From Bradyrhizobium diazoefficiens USDA 110 (GTDB lineage: Bacteria > Pseudomonadota > Alphaproteobacteria > Rhizobiales > Xanthobacteraceae), in contig NC_004463.1 of assembly GCF_000011365.1 (NCBI RefSeq), positions 3,148,001-3,212,000 on the forward strand: a stretch of 64,000 nucleotides of DNA, written 5' to 3'. This document shows positions 1-8,390 of this stretch, in pieces. The translations under genes and the position numbers were made by a program. The notes below the pieces were generated by a model. The model did not search any database and had not been told where the DNA came from. It saw nothing but the letters and a program-made list of their open reading frames with translations. Positions within the stretch are counted from its first letter, which is position 1; each line of letters opens with the position of its first letter.

Positions 1-2318
1 CCGTCGAGCTTGCAGCCCAGAGCACGGACGCGAGCGTCGCCTTCAACGGCGAGCATGCGATCTTCATCGGTGTGCAGGCGACGCCGCAAGGCAATCCGCT
101 GACGCTGGTCAAGGGCGTGCGCGCGCTGTTCCCCGAACTGGAACGCAATCTGCCGCCGTCGATGAAGATGAAGGTCGCCTACGACTCGACCAAGTTCATC
201 CAGTCCTCGATCGACGAGGTGGAGAAGACGCTGGGCGAAGCCGTGATCATCGTGATCGTGGTGATCTTCCTGTTCCTGGCCTCGCTCCGCTCGGTCATCA
301 TTCCCGTCGTCACCATTCCGCTGTCGATGATCGGCGTCTGCACGCTGATGCTGGCTTTCGGCTTCAGCTTCAACCTCTTGACGCTGCTCGCGATGGTGCT
401 TGCGATCGGCCTCGTGGTCGACGACGCCATCGTGGTGGTGGAGAACATCCATCGCCATCTGGAGGAAGGGAAGACGCCGGTCCAGGCATCGCTGCAAGGC
501 GCGCGTGAAATCGTCGGTCCCGTTGTCTCGATGACGATCACGCTCGCGGCCGTGTACGCGCCGATCGGCTTCCTCGGCGGTCTCACCGGTTCGCTGTTCC
601 GCGAATTCGCCTTCACGCTCGCAGGCTCGGTGATCGTGTCAGGCGTGATCGCGCTGACGCTGTCGCCGATGATGTGCTCGGTGTTGCTCAAGAACACCGA
701 AGAGGGCCGCTTCGCCAAGGCCGTCAACAAGGTGTTCGGCGCCCTGACGCGCTGGTATGGCCGCAGGCTCGATCGCTCGCTCGACTACAAGGCCATCACC
801 GGCCTGTTCGCGGTGACGATCCTCGGGCTGGTCGGCTTCCTCTACATGCACACGTCGAAGGAACTGGCACCGGAGGAAGACCAGGGCATCGTGTTCGCGG
901 TGACCAAGGCGCCGAAATACGCCAATATCGACTATGTCGATTTCTACGGCGAAAAGCTCGACGAGAAATTCCAGAAGTTCCCGGAGACCGATCTGCGCTT
1001 CGTGCTGAACGGCATCAACGGTCCGCAGGGCGGCATCGCCGGCATGCTGCTGAAGCCGTGGGAGGAGCGCAAGCGTTCGTCGATCCAGTTGAAGTCCTTG
1101 GTGCAGGCCGAGCTCTCCAAGATCGAGGGCGTGCAGGCTTTCGCCTTCAACCTGCCGCCGCTGCCCGGCGGACCCGGCGGCCTGCCGGTGCAGATGGTGA
1201 TCAACTCCACCGCCGGATTCCAGACGGTCTATGAGCAGATGGAGAAGCTGAAGGACGCCGCGCGCAAGAGCGGCATGTTCATCGTCTCCGACAGCGACCT
1301 CGCCTATAACCAGCCGAACGTGCAGGTCACGATCGACCGTACCAAGGCCCAGGACCTTGGCATCAACATGCAGAACCTCGGCAGCACGCTCGCGGTGCTG
1401 CTTGGCGGCAATTACGTCAACCGCTTCAATCTCGAGGGGCGCTCCTACCAGGTGATTCCGCAGGTGCCCCGGGGCAATCGGCTGTCGCCGGAATCGCTCG
1501 GCGGCTACTATGTGACGACCAATACCGGCCAGCAGCTTCCGCTGTCGACCGTGGTCTCGATCAGGACCAAGACCGACCCGAACTCGCTGACCCACTACAA
1601 CCAGCTCAATTCGGCGACGTTCTCGGCCGTGCCGATGCCTGGCGTGACTGTTGGTGCTGCGGTCGACTTCCTCGAAGGCGAGGCCAAGAAGCTGCCCCAG
1701 GGTTTCAGCCACGACTATCTCGCGGACTCCAGGCAGTATGTGCAGGAAGGCAACCAGCTCGCGATCACCTTCGGCTTCGCGCTGATCATCATCTTCCTGG
1801 TGCTGGCGGCCCAGTTCGAGAGCTTGCGTGACCCGCTGGTGATCATGATCTCGGTGCCGATGGCGATCGTCGGCGCGTTGATCCCGCTGTTCTTCGGCAT
1901 GGCGACCATGAACATCTACACCCAGGTCGGTCTGCTCACCCTGGTCGGCCTGATCACCAAGCACGGCATCCTGATGGTGGAGTTCGCCAACGAGCTCCAG
2001 GTCAACGAGCGGCTCGATCGCCGCTCTGCCATCGAGATGTCGGCCCGCATCCGCCTGCGGCCGATCCTGATGACCACGGCCGCGATGGTGACGGGCCTGA
2101 TCCCGCTCCTGACCGCGACCGGCGCGGGCGCCGCCAGCCGCTTCTCGATCGGTCTGGTCGTCGTTGCCGGCATGTCGATCGGCACGCTGTTCACGCTGTT
2201 CGTGTTGCCCGCCGTCTACGTGGTGCTGGCGACCGACCATCGCGCGGCGGCCGATTCCGAGCGGAACAAGCAGGTCAACGAGCTCGACCTCGGTGCCAAG
2301 GCGCTGCGGCCGACCTGA
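1..2318 (+). CDS. RND (HAE1-type) multidrug efflux permease, 5'-truncated by window edge
   Basis: The reading frame is open from base 3, so the true start lies upstream and about 771 residues (the C-terminal three quarters of a usual ~1040-residue pump) are visible. RND permeases are trimeric inner-membrane proton antiporters that work with a periplasmic adaptor and an outer-membrane channel. The visible part shows a membrane helix block, the proton-relay helix with the paired aspartates (GLVVDDAIVVVEN), the second periplasmic porter loop, and a second helix block containing the conserved lysine stretch (GLITKHGILMVEFAN). The gene ends at a strong terminator with no downstream partner in the window, so any adaptor gene should be upstream. 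Substrate cannot be told from sequence. Confidence 0.93.
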   Translation, partial: VELAAQSTDASVAFNGEHAIFIGVQATPQGNPLTLVKGVRALFPELERNLPPSMKMKVAYDSTKFIQSSIDEVEKTLGEAVIIVIVVIFLFLASLRSVIIPVVTIPLSMIGVCTLMLAFGFSFNLLTLLAMVLAIGLVVDDAIVVVENIHRHLEEGKTPVQASLQGAREIVGPVVSMTITLAAVYAPIGFLGGLTGSLFREFAFTLAGSVIVSGVIALTLSPMMCSVLLKNTEEGRFAKAVNKVFGALTRWYGRRLDRSLDYKAITGLFAVTILGLVGFLYMHTSKELAPEEDQGIVFAVTKAPKYANIDYVDFYGEKLDEKFQKFPETDLRFVLNGINGPQGGIAGMLLKPWEERKRSSIQLKSLVQAELSKIEGVQAFAFNLPPLPGGPGGLPVQMVINSTAGFQTVYEQMEKLKDAARKSGMFIVSDSDLAYNQPNVQVTIDRTKAQDLGINMQNLGSTLAVLLGGNYVNRFNLEGRSYQVIPQVPRGNRLSPESLGGYYVTTNTGQQLPLSTVVSIRTKTDPNSLTHYNQLNSATFSAVPMPGVTVGAAVDFLEGEAKKLPQGFSHDYLADSRQYVQEGNQLAITFGFALIIIFLVLAAQFESLRDPLVIMISVPMAIVGALIPLFFGMATMNIYTQVGLLTLVGLITKHGILMVEFANELQVNERLDRRSAIEMSARIRLRPILMTTAAMVTGLIPLLTATGAGAASRFSIGLVVVAGMSIGTLFTLFVLPAVYVVLATDHRAAADSERNKQVNELDLGAKALRPT

Positions 2319-2337
2319 GGCCGGAAGCAACGAAGCA

Positions 2338-2374
2338 AAGGGCGGCAGCGGCCAATCCGCTGCCGCCCTTTTTT
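2338..2374 (+). terminator. Rho-independent terminator after the RND gene
   Basis: Two perfectly complementary 14-base arms (2338-2351 and 2357-2370) around a 5-base loop, followed by a run of T. It begins 19 bases after the RND stop codon and separates that gene from the signalling operon. Confidence 0.9.
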
Positions 2375-2478
2375 GTTGTGCCCGGCGACGCTGATGCGGC
2401 GGCCACCGCGGCCGTCGGGCGGGCCCTTTGCCGCGCTCGCGAGAGACAACGTCTCGTCTTCTTGCTAGATTCCGCCAG

Positions 2479-5061
2479 ATGAGCCTCTCCCTGCATCCCG
2501 ACGCCCCGCAAGCCAGGACGTTGCCGAGCGCGGCCCCGGATGGGGCCGTGGCCGGCGAGGCGGTGGGGCGGGGGATCAGGACCCGGCTGTTCACCAAATA
2601 CGTCGCGCTGTTCGTGGCCGTCGTCGCCGTTGCGCTGCTCGCCAACGGGCTGTTCGAAGTCTTCTTCTATTATCGTGAGCACAAGGCCTCGCTGATCCGG
2701 GTCCAGCATGAGCAGGCCGAGGCGGCGGCCGCCAAGATCGGCCAGTTCGTCAAGGAGATCGAGAGCCAGCTCGGCTGGACCACGCAGCTGCCGTGGTCGG
2801 CGGGCTCGATCGAGCAGCGCCGGTTCGACGCGCTGCGGCTGCTGCGTCAGGTGCCAGGGATCACCGAGCTCGCCCAGGTGGATTCGAGCGGCAAGGAGCG
2901 GTTGCGGGTCTCGCGGTTGGCGATGGACGCGATCGACAGTGGGATCGACCTGTCGGGGGATCCAAAGTTCACCGAGGCGGTCGCGCACAAGGTCTATTAC
3001 GGGCCGGTCTATTTCCGCAGGGACTCCGAGCCCTACATGACGCTGGCGCTGGCCGGCGCGCGCAAGGAAGCCGGCGTCAGCATCGCCGAGGTCAATCTGA
3101 AGCTGATCTGGGACGTCGTCTCCCAGATCAAGGTCGGCGAGCACGGGAACGCCTACGTGGTCGGGCCGGAGGGGCGCCTGATCGCGCATCCCGATATCAG
3201 CCTGGTCCTGCGCAACACCGACATGTCCGGGCTCGCGCAGGTGCGCGCCGCGCAATCCGGAGGCGGCACCATGTCCGATCCGCTTCCTGAAGCGCGCAAC
3301 ATCCAGGGGCGGAAGGTGCTGACCGCATCGGCCCCGATCGAGCCGCTGCACTGGACCATGTTCGTGGAGCTGCCGGTCGAGGAGGCCTATGCCGCGCTCT
3401 ATGCCTCGTTGCAGCGGCTTGCGATCGTGCTGCTCGCGGCGTCGATCTTCGCGGTGCTTGCGGGGATATTCCTCGCGCGCCGCATGGTGGGACCGATCCA
3501 GGCGCTGCGCAGCGGCGCCGAGCGGATCGGGGGTGGCGACTTCTCCCAGCGCATCGCGATCCGGACCGGCGACGAACTCGAAGGGCTCGCCGACCAGTTC
3601 AACGAGATGGGCGCGCGCTTGCAGGAATCCTATGCCGACCTTGAAAACAAGGTCGAGCAGCGGACCGCGGAATTGAGCGAGTCGTTGCAGCAGCAGACGG
3701 CGACCGCCGATGTGCTGAAAGTCATCAGCCGTTCGGCGTTCGACCTGCAAACCGTGTTGAACACCCTTGTGGGCTCGGCGGCGCGCTTGTGTGACGCGGA
3801 CGAAGGCACGATCTTTCGGCCTAGCGACGGCGTCTTCTATTTGGCGGCAAGCTGCGGGCTTGACGCGGAGCAGGAAAACAAGCTTCGGACATTCGCTTCC
3901 GTACCCGAGCGGGGAAGTGTGGTCGGGCGTACGCTGCTCGACGCCAAAACGGTTCATGTCCCGGATGTGCAGGCCGACCCGGAATATGCGCCTTCGTCCG
4001 CTCGAAGGCGTTCAAACGTGCGTACGATGCTCGGTGTGCCTCTGCTGCGAGAGGGGACGCCAATCGGCGTGTTTGTCTTGACGCGGCATATGGTGCGGCC
4101 GTTCAGCGACAAGCAAATCGAACTCGCCACCACATTTGCAGATCAGGCCCTCATCGCGATCGAGAATGTCCGATTGTTCGAGGAGGTCCAGGAACGCACC
4201 AGAGAGCTGTCGCGATCGCTCGATGATCTGCGCGCCGCGCAGGACCGACTGATCCAGACCGAGAAGCTCGCCTCCCTCGGCCAGCTCACCGCCGGCATCG
4301 CCCACGAGATCAAGAACCCGCTCAACTTCGTCAACAATTTCTCGTCGGTTTCGACCGAGCTGATCGACGAGCTCAACGAGGTGCTCGAAGCGGCAAAGCT
4401 CGACGGCAAGACCAAGGCGGAAGTTGACGAGCTGACCGCCATGCTCAGGGGCAATCTCGAGAAGGTGGTGCAGCACGGCAAGCGCGCCGATTCCATCGTC
4501 AGGAACATGCTGGTGCACTCGCGCCAGGGTTCCGGCGAACATCGCCCCGTCGATATCAATGCGGTCATGGAGGAGAGCCTCAATCTCGCCTATCACGGCG
4601 CGCGCGCCGAAAGGCCCGCCTTCAACGTCACGCTCCAGCGCGCGTTCGACCCCGCCGCCGGCCTGGTCGACATCTATCCGCAGGAGATCACGCGCGTCTT
4701 CCTCAACCTGATCTCGAACGGCTTCTATGCCGCGGCCAAGCGCAAGGAGAGCGTAGCGGACAGTTTTGAGCCGATCCTGAGCGCCGCAACCAGGAGCCTC
4801 GGCGACACGGTCGAGATCCGGATCCGCGACAATGGCACCGGGATTCCGCCCGAGGTGAAAGAGAAATTATTCAATCCGTTCTTCACGACCAAGCCGGCCG
4901 GTGAGGGCACCGGGCTCGGCCTGTCCATGAGCCATGACATCGTCGTGAAGCAGCACGGCGGCACGATCGACGTGAAGACCGAGCCCGGTATATTCACCGA
5001 ATTCATCATCACGCTGCCGCGCACGATGGCAGCGGGCGACACTGCCGGAGGCAAGACTTGA
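2479..5061 (+). CDS. Membrane sensor histidine kinase (Cache-HAMP-GAF-HisKA-HATPase)
   Basis: An 860-residue sensor kinase that should autophosphorylate on His609 and pass phosphate to the receivers encoded next to it. Order seen: N-terminal tail, membrane helix (about 35-57), periplasmic Cache-like sensor (about 60-300), second helix (about 315-335), HAMP, coiled linker, GAF (about 420-570), HisKA with GIAHEIKNPLNF, then HATPase with the N box (FLNLISNGFYAA) and G boxes (DNGTGIPPE, GEGTGLGLS). I chose ATG 2479; an in-frame TTG at 2428 would add 17 residues of low-complexity sequence. The stop overlaps the start of the next gene. The GAF region has codon use visibly unlike its flanks, suggesting a shuffled-in module. 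The ligand is unknown. Confidence 0.92.
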   Translation: MSLSLHPDAPQARTLPSAAPDGAVAGEAVGRGIRTRLFTKYVALFVAVVAVALLANGLFEVFFYYREHKASLIRVQHEQAEAAAAKIGQFVKEIESQLGWTTQLPWSAGSIEQRRFDALRLLRQVPGITELAQVDSSGKERLRVSRLAMDAIDSGIDLSGDPKFTEAVAHKVYYGPVYFRRDSEPYMTLALAGARKEAGVSIAEVNLKLIWDVVSQIKVGEHGNAYVVGPEGRLIAHPDISLVLRNTDMSGLAQVRAAQSGGGTMSDPLPEARNIQGRKVLTASAPIEPLHWTMFVELPVEEAYAALYASLQRLAIVLLAASIFAVLAGIFLARRMVGPIQALRSGAERIGGGDFSQRIAIRTGDELEGLADQFNEMGARLQESYADLENKVEQRTAELSESLQQQTATADVLKVISRSAFDLQTVLNTLVGSAARLCDADEGTIFRPSDGVFYLAASCGLDAEQENKLRTFASVPERGSVVGRTLLDAKTVHVPDVQADPEYAPSSARRRSNVRTMLGVPLLREGTPIGVFVLTRHMVRPFSDKQIELATTFADQALIAIENVRLFEEVQERTRELSRSLDDLRAAQDRLIQTEKLASLGQLTAGIAHEIKNPLNFVNNFSSVSTELIDELNEVLEAAKLDGKTKAEVDELTAMLRGNLEKVVQHGKRADSIVRNMLVHSRQGSGEHRPVDINAVMEESLNLAYHGARAERPAFNVTLQRAFDPAAGLVDIYPQEITRVFLNLISNGFYAAAKRKESVADSFEPILSAATRSLGDTVEIRIRDNGTGIPPEVKEKLFNPFFTTKPAGEGTGLGLSMSHDIVVKQHGGTIDVKTEPGIFTEFIITLPRTMAAGDTAGGKT

Positions 5062-5447
5062 ACGTTTATATCCTGGTCGTCGATGACGAGCCCGACGTCG
5101 AGCCGCTGTTCAGGCAGCACTTCCGGCGCGACCTGCGCGCCGGCCGCTTCCAGATGGAATTTGCTCCCTCTGCGGCCGATGCGCTGAGGCGTGCCGCCGA
5201 AGTTCGCGATCCTTCGCTGATCCTGATTCTGTCGGACGTCAACATGCCCGGCATGAGCGGGCTCGACATGCTGCCGAAGGTGCGCGCCGACTATCCGCAC
5301 GTTCCCGTCATCATGATCACCGCCTATGGCGACGCCGAGACGCGCAGAAAGGCGATCGAGCGAGGCGCCCACGCGCTCCTGACCAAGCCGATCGACTTTG
5401 CGCTGCTGCGCCAGGAGATCGACACGAGGCTCGAGCAAGCCGCATGA
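5058..5447 (+). CDS. Single-domain response regulator (CheY-like receiver)
   Basis: A 129-residue stand-alone receiver. The acidic pair is in VVDDEPD near the N-terminus, the phospho-acceptor is Asp60 (SDVNMPG), and the conserved Lys lies in LLTKPIDF. It has no output domain, so it may act as a phosphate shuttle or sink, or by protein contact. The start is TTG at 5058, overlapping the kinase stop by four bases (TTGA); the gene then overlaps the cyclase start by four bases (ATGA). This strict translational coupling implies that kinase, receiver and cyclase are made in matched amounts. The receiver is closely similar to that of the next protein (shared LTKPIDFA ending), as if duplicated. Confidence 0.92.
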   Translation: MNVYILVVDDEPDVEPLFRQHFRRDLRAGRFQMEFAPSAADALRRAAEVRDPSLILILSDVNMPGMSGLDMLPKVRADYPHVPVIMITAYGDAETRRKAIERGAHALLTKPIDFALLRQEIDTRLEQAA

Positions 5448-6691
5448 CTGCCACCATCCTCTTCGTCGACGACGAGCCGGATCTCGAGGCGCTGATCCTG
5501 CAAAAGTTTCGCAGGCAGATTCGCGATGGGCTGCTCACCCTCATGTTCGCCCGCGACGGCCTCGAGGCGCTGCAGGCACTTGAGCAGAATCCGCATGTCG
5601 ACATGGTGGTCTCCGATATCAACATGCCGCGGATGGACGGGCTGTCGCTGCTGGCGAAGCTCCAGGAGGCCGAGGACAAGAAGTCGACCATCATCGTCTC
5701 CGCCTATGGCGACATGAGCAACATCCGCATCGCCATGAACCGCGGCGCGTTCGACTTCCTGACCAAGCCGATCGACTTCGCCGATCTGGAGGCCACGATC
5801 CAGAAGACCATCGGTCACGTGGAGATGCTGCGCGAGGTGCGGCGGCGCCAGATGGAAGCCGAGCGCGCCCATGCCTCACTGTCGCGCTTCTTCTCGCCGG
5901 AGATCGCAAGGCGCCTGGCAGCGGATGTCGAAGGCAGCATGGAGGTGCAGTGGCGCGATGTCGCCACCCTCTTCACCGACATCACCGGCTTCACGTCGCT
6001 GGTCGAGAGCGCGGCCCCGCAGACGCTCGGCGAGCTCCTCAACGAGTATGTCGGCGGCATGACCGAGATCGTCTTCGCGCATGAGGGGACGGTCGCCAAA
6101 ATCATCGGCGATGCGATTCAGGTGCTGTTCAACGCGCCTGGCGACCAGCTGGACTATGCGACGCGCGCGGTCGCCTGTGCGCATGATCTCGATGCCTGGG
6201 CGGAGGATTTCTCCGCGCGCTGGAAGGCGAGAGGCGTCAATTTCGGGGCGACCCGCATCGGCGCCCATGCGGGCCCGGCGCTGGTCGGCAATTTCGGCGG
6301 CAATCGTTTCTTCGATTACACCGCCTATGGCGACTCCATCAATATCGCGGCGCGTCTGGAGGCTGCGAACAAGCATCTGGGAACACGCATCTGCGTCAGT
6401 GCCAGCATCGCCGAGGGGGCCGCAAATTTCCATGGCCGTCCCGTCGGTGACCTGATGCTGCGCGGACGCAGCGAACCCCTGCGTGCGTTCGAACCGCTGG
6501 CAACGGCGAAATTCGAGTCGGCGGCGACAACGCGGTACTCCGAAGCCTTCGCCAAGATGGAGGCCGGCGACGCAGCCGCCATGCCGGCTTTTGCCGCGCT
6601 GGTCGGGATGCACGCCGACGATGCGCTGGCCGGTTTTCACCTGAGGCGCCTGCTCAACGGCGCCAAGGGCATTCGCATGCAACTGGAATAG
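5444..6691 (+). CDS. Response regulator with class III adenylate cyclase output domain
   Basis: A 415-residue two-domain protein: receiver (1-125, phospho-acceptor Asp58 in SDINMPRMDG), a short coiled linker with the SRFFSPEIARRL lead-in, then a class III nucleotide cyclase domain (about 165-345). Metal-binding Asp179 (FTDITGFT) and Asp223 (IIGDAIQVLF) are present, as are Lys219 and the Thr of DYTAYGD that together favour ATP over GTP, and the Asn and Arg of NIAARLE for transition-state binding. All catalytic positions look intact, so it should make cAMP under control of the receiver. A C-terminal tail of about 60 residues is unassigned. It is coupled to the upstream receiver and kinase by a four-base overlap. 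Confidence 0.93.
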   Translation: MTATILFVDDEPDLEALILQKFRRQIRDGLLTLMFARDGLEALQALEQNPHVDMVVSDINMPRMDGLSLLAKLQEAEDKKSTIIVSAYGDMSNIRIAMNRGAFDFLTKPIDFADLEATIQKTIGHVEMLREVRRRQMEAERAHASLSRFFSPEIARRLAADVEGSMEVQWRDVATLFTDITGFTSLVESAAPQTLGELLNEYVGGMTEIVFAHEGTVAKIIGDAIQVLFNAPGDQLDYATRAVACAHDLDAWAEDFSARWKARGVNFGATRIGAHAGPALVGNFGGNRFFDYTAYGDSINIAARLEAANKHLGTRICVSASIAEGAANFHGRPVGDLMLRGRSEPLRAFEPLATAKFESAATTRYSEAFAKMEAGDAAAMPAFAALVGMHADDALAGFHLRRLLNGAKGIRMQLE

Positions 6692-6700
6692 GAGTTCGTC

Positions 6701-7447
6701 ATGACGCGTGAGTTCTCTGCGGGCAATTATCGTTTCATTCCATCCGTGTTCCAGTATTCGGCCGGCGCGGCCGCGGATGACGGCTATGAGATCGAGCGCG
6801 TCCGGCTCGATCGCCTGGTGCCGCTTGCCGAGGGCTTTGCGCTCGCGGCGAAATTCATCCAGGAAGCCGGACGTCCGCTGACGGCGTTCTGCGCCTGCGA
6901 GTTGCGCTCACCGGCCGCCTTCAGCGAGGAGGGCTTTCGTGCGTTCAACCTGCACTATGTGAAGACGCTATCCGAATGGGGCATCTTCGACGGCACCACC
7001 AATCCGGTGGCGCGCAGCAATGTCTGTCCCGAGATCGATCCGCCGACCGAGCCATCGTTTTACGCGTTCTCCTTCACGCGCCCGACGCGGTCGAAGGCGC
7101 CGAGCTTCGTGATCGCTGGCGGTGCCGAAGCACGCGAGGGCAGCGGAACTTATGTCGAGCGCACGGTGCGCTACCGCGACCTTAGCCCGGAGGGGCTGCG
7201 CGAGAAGGTACGGTTCACCACCACCTCGCAGATGGAAAACCGGATGGCGGCCTTCGGCTTCGGCTGGAAGGACACCACCGGCGTGCAGGCCTATTCCGTG
7301 CATGACTTCCACCACGCGCTGGTCGACGAACTGGTCCGCCGCGGCGCGCTGCGCTCCGGCCTGACCTGGCATTATGCCCGCCCGCCGGTGGTCGATCTCG
7401 AATACGAGATGGATTGCCGCCGCGTGATGCGCGAGGCAGTGATCTAG
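6701..7447 (+). CDS. Unassigned 248-aa protein, possibly of the CnbZ-type deaminase family
   Basis: I do not recognise this protein with certainty. It starts nine bases after the cyclase stop, behind a good ribosome site (TAGGAG), so it belongs to the signalling operon. It has no signal peptide or membrane helix. Notable stretches are FCACELRSPAAFSEEGF in the first third, a central proline-rich FYAFSFTRPTRS, a segment with VRFTTTSQMENRM, and an acidic C-terminus. From memory the Cys-bearing N-terminal stretch resembles proteins annotated as 2-amino-5-chloromuconate deaminase (CnbZ), but that call is weak and its fit to a cAMP signalling operon is unclear. The gene converges on the peptide-transport operon. 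Confidence 0.6.
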   Translation: MTREFSAGNYRFIPSVFQYSAGAAADDGYEIERVRLDRLVPLAEGFALAAKFIQEAGRPLTAFCACELRSPAAFSEEGFRAFNLHYVKTLSEWGIFDGTTNPVARSNVCPEIDPPTEPSFYAFSFTRPTRSKAPSFVIAGGAEAREGSGTYVERTVRYRDLSPEGLREKVRFTTTSQMENRMAAFGFGWKDTTGVQAYSVHDFHHALVDELVRRGALRSGLTWHYARPPVVDLEYEMDCRRVMREAVI

Positions 7448-7466
7448 CGCTGGCGGTTGATCTTTA

Positions 7467-7487
7467 CCTCTCCCCGTCGGGGAGAGG
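7467..7487. terminator. Perfect palindrome between convergent genes, likely bidirectional terminator
   Basis: A 21-base palindrome with 10-base arms (CCTCTCCCCG / CGGGGAGAGG) around one base. It sits between the stops of the signalling operon (7447) and the peptide-transport operon (7496). The same CCTCTCCCCG arm recurs at 35604-35733 and, in variants, at 53066 and 58750, so it is also a member of a dispersed repeat family. Confidence 0.6.
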
Positions 7488-7495
7488 AGCTAGCT

Positions 7496-8386
7496 TTATC
7501 GCTGCCTTGGATCGAGCGCGTCGCGCAGGCCGTCGCCCAGCAGGTTCAGCGACAGCACCACGAGGAAGATCGCAAGCCCCGGCCAGATCGCCATCCAGGG
7601 CGCCTGGGTCAGGAAGCGCTGCGCCGCGTTGAGCATGCTGCCCCAGGACGGTGCCGGCGGCTGCTGACCAAGGCCAAGGAACGAGAGCGCCGCCTCGGCG
7701 ATGATGGCGGCGGCGATCGACAGCGTCGCCTGCACCAGCAGCGCCGGCAGGATGTTGGGCAGGATGTGCGAGAACGCGATCCGCCAGCCGGGGTTGCCGA
7801 GCGCGCGCGCGGCCTCGACATAATCCTCGGCCTTGACGCTCAGCACCTGGCCGCGGGTCAGGCGGATGAAGATCGGGGTCGCCGAGATGCCGATCGCGAT
7901 CATCGCATTGCCAAGGCTCGGACCGAGAAACGCGGCCAGCGCGATCGCCAGGATCAGGAACGGGCAGGCCAGCATCGCGTCCGTGATCCGGCTGATCAGC
8001 GCATCGACAAATCCGCCGCGATAGCCGGCAAGCAGGCCGAGCGGCACGCCGACGCCGAGCGCGATCGCGACCGAGATCAGGCCCGCGAGCAGGGAGGCGC
8101 GCGCGCCGTAGACGACGCGGCTGAGGATGTCGCGGCCGAGCTCGTCGGTGCCGAACCAGTGCACCGCGGTCGGCGGCTTGCGTACCAGGCTCCAGCTCGT
8201 CGCGATGGGATCGTAGGGGACGATGAGAGGAGCAAGCGCCGCAAGCAGGATGAACGCCGTGATCACGACGAGTCCGAATACGGCGGCCTTGCGCTTGAAC
8301 AACCGCCGCCGTGCGCGGCGCGCCGGGCCGTCTAGTTCGGACGCGTGCGCGGCGGAGGGGGCGGCGGGCAATGCGGCATCGGTCAT
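7496..8386 (-). CDS. Dipeptide/oligopeptide ABC transporter permease, DppC type (second transporter)
   Basis: A 296-residue inner-membrane permease with an N-terminal cytoplasmic tail, one helix (AVFGLVVITAFILLAALAPL), and the DppC/OppC core with the EAA-like loop (EAARALGNPGWRIAFSHILPN) that docks on the ATPase. I chose ATG 8386 (MTDAALPAA), five bases after the upstream permease stop, instead of a longer frame reaching 8437 inside that gene. It is the last gene of the long minus-strand operon and pairs with the DppB-type permease just upstream. The conserved C-terminus DGLRDALDPRQR is complete. Confidence 0.93.
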   Translation of the reverse strand: MTDAALPAAPSAAHASELDGPARRARRRLFKRKAAVFGLVVITAFILLAALAPLIVPYDPIATSWSLVRKPPTAVHWFGTDELGRDILSRVVYGARASLLAGLISVAIALGVGVPLGLLAGYRGGFVDALISRITDAMLACPFLILAIALAAFLGPSLGNAMIAIGISATPIFIRLTRGQVLSVKAEDYVEAARALGNPGWRIAFSHILPNILPALLVQATLSIAAAIIAEAALSFLGLGQQPPAPSWGSMLNAAQRFLTQAPWMAIWPGLAIFLVVLSLNLLGDGLRDALDPRQR

Positions 8387-8390
8387 GGCG

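Noticed and set aside
2428..2478. Earlier TTG start for the sensor kinase
   Set aside because: It adds 17 residues with no conserved feature, and ATG 2479 fits better.
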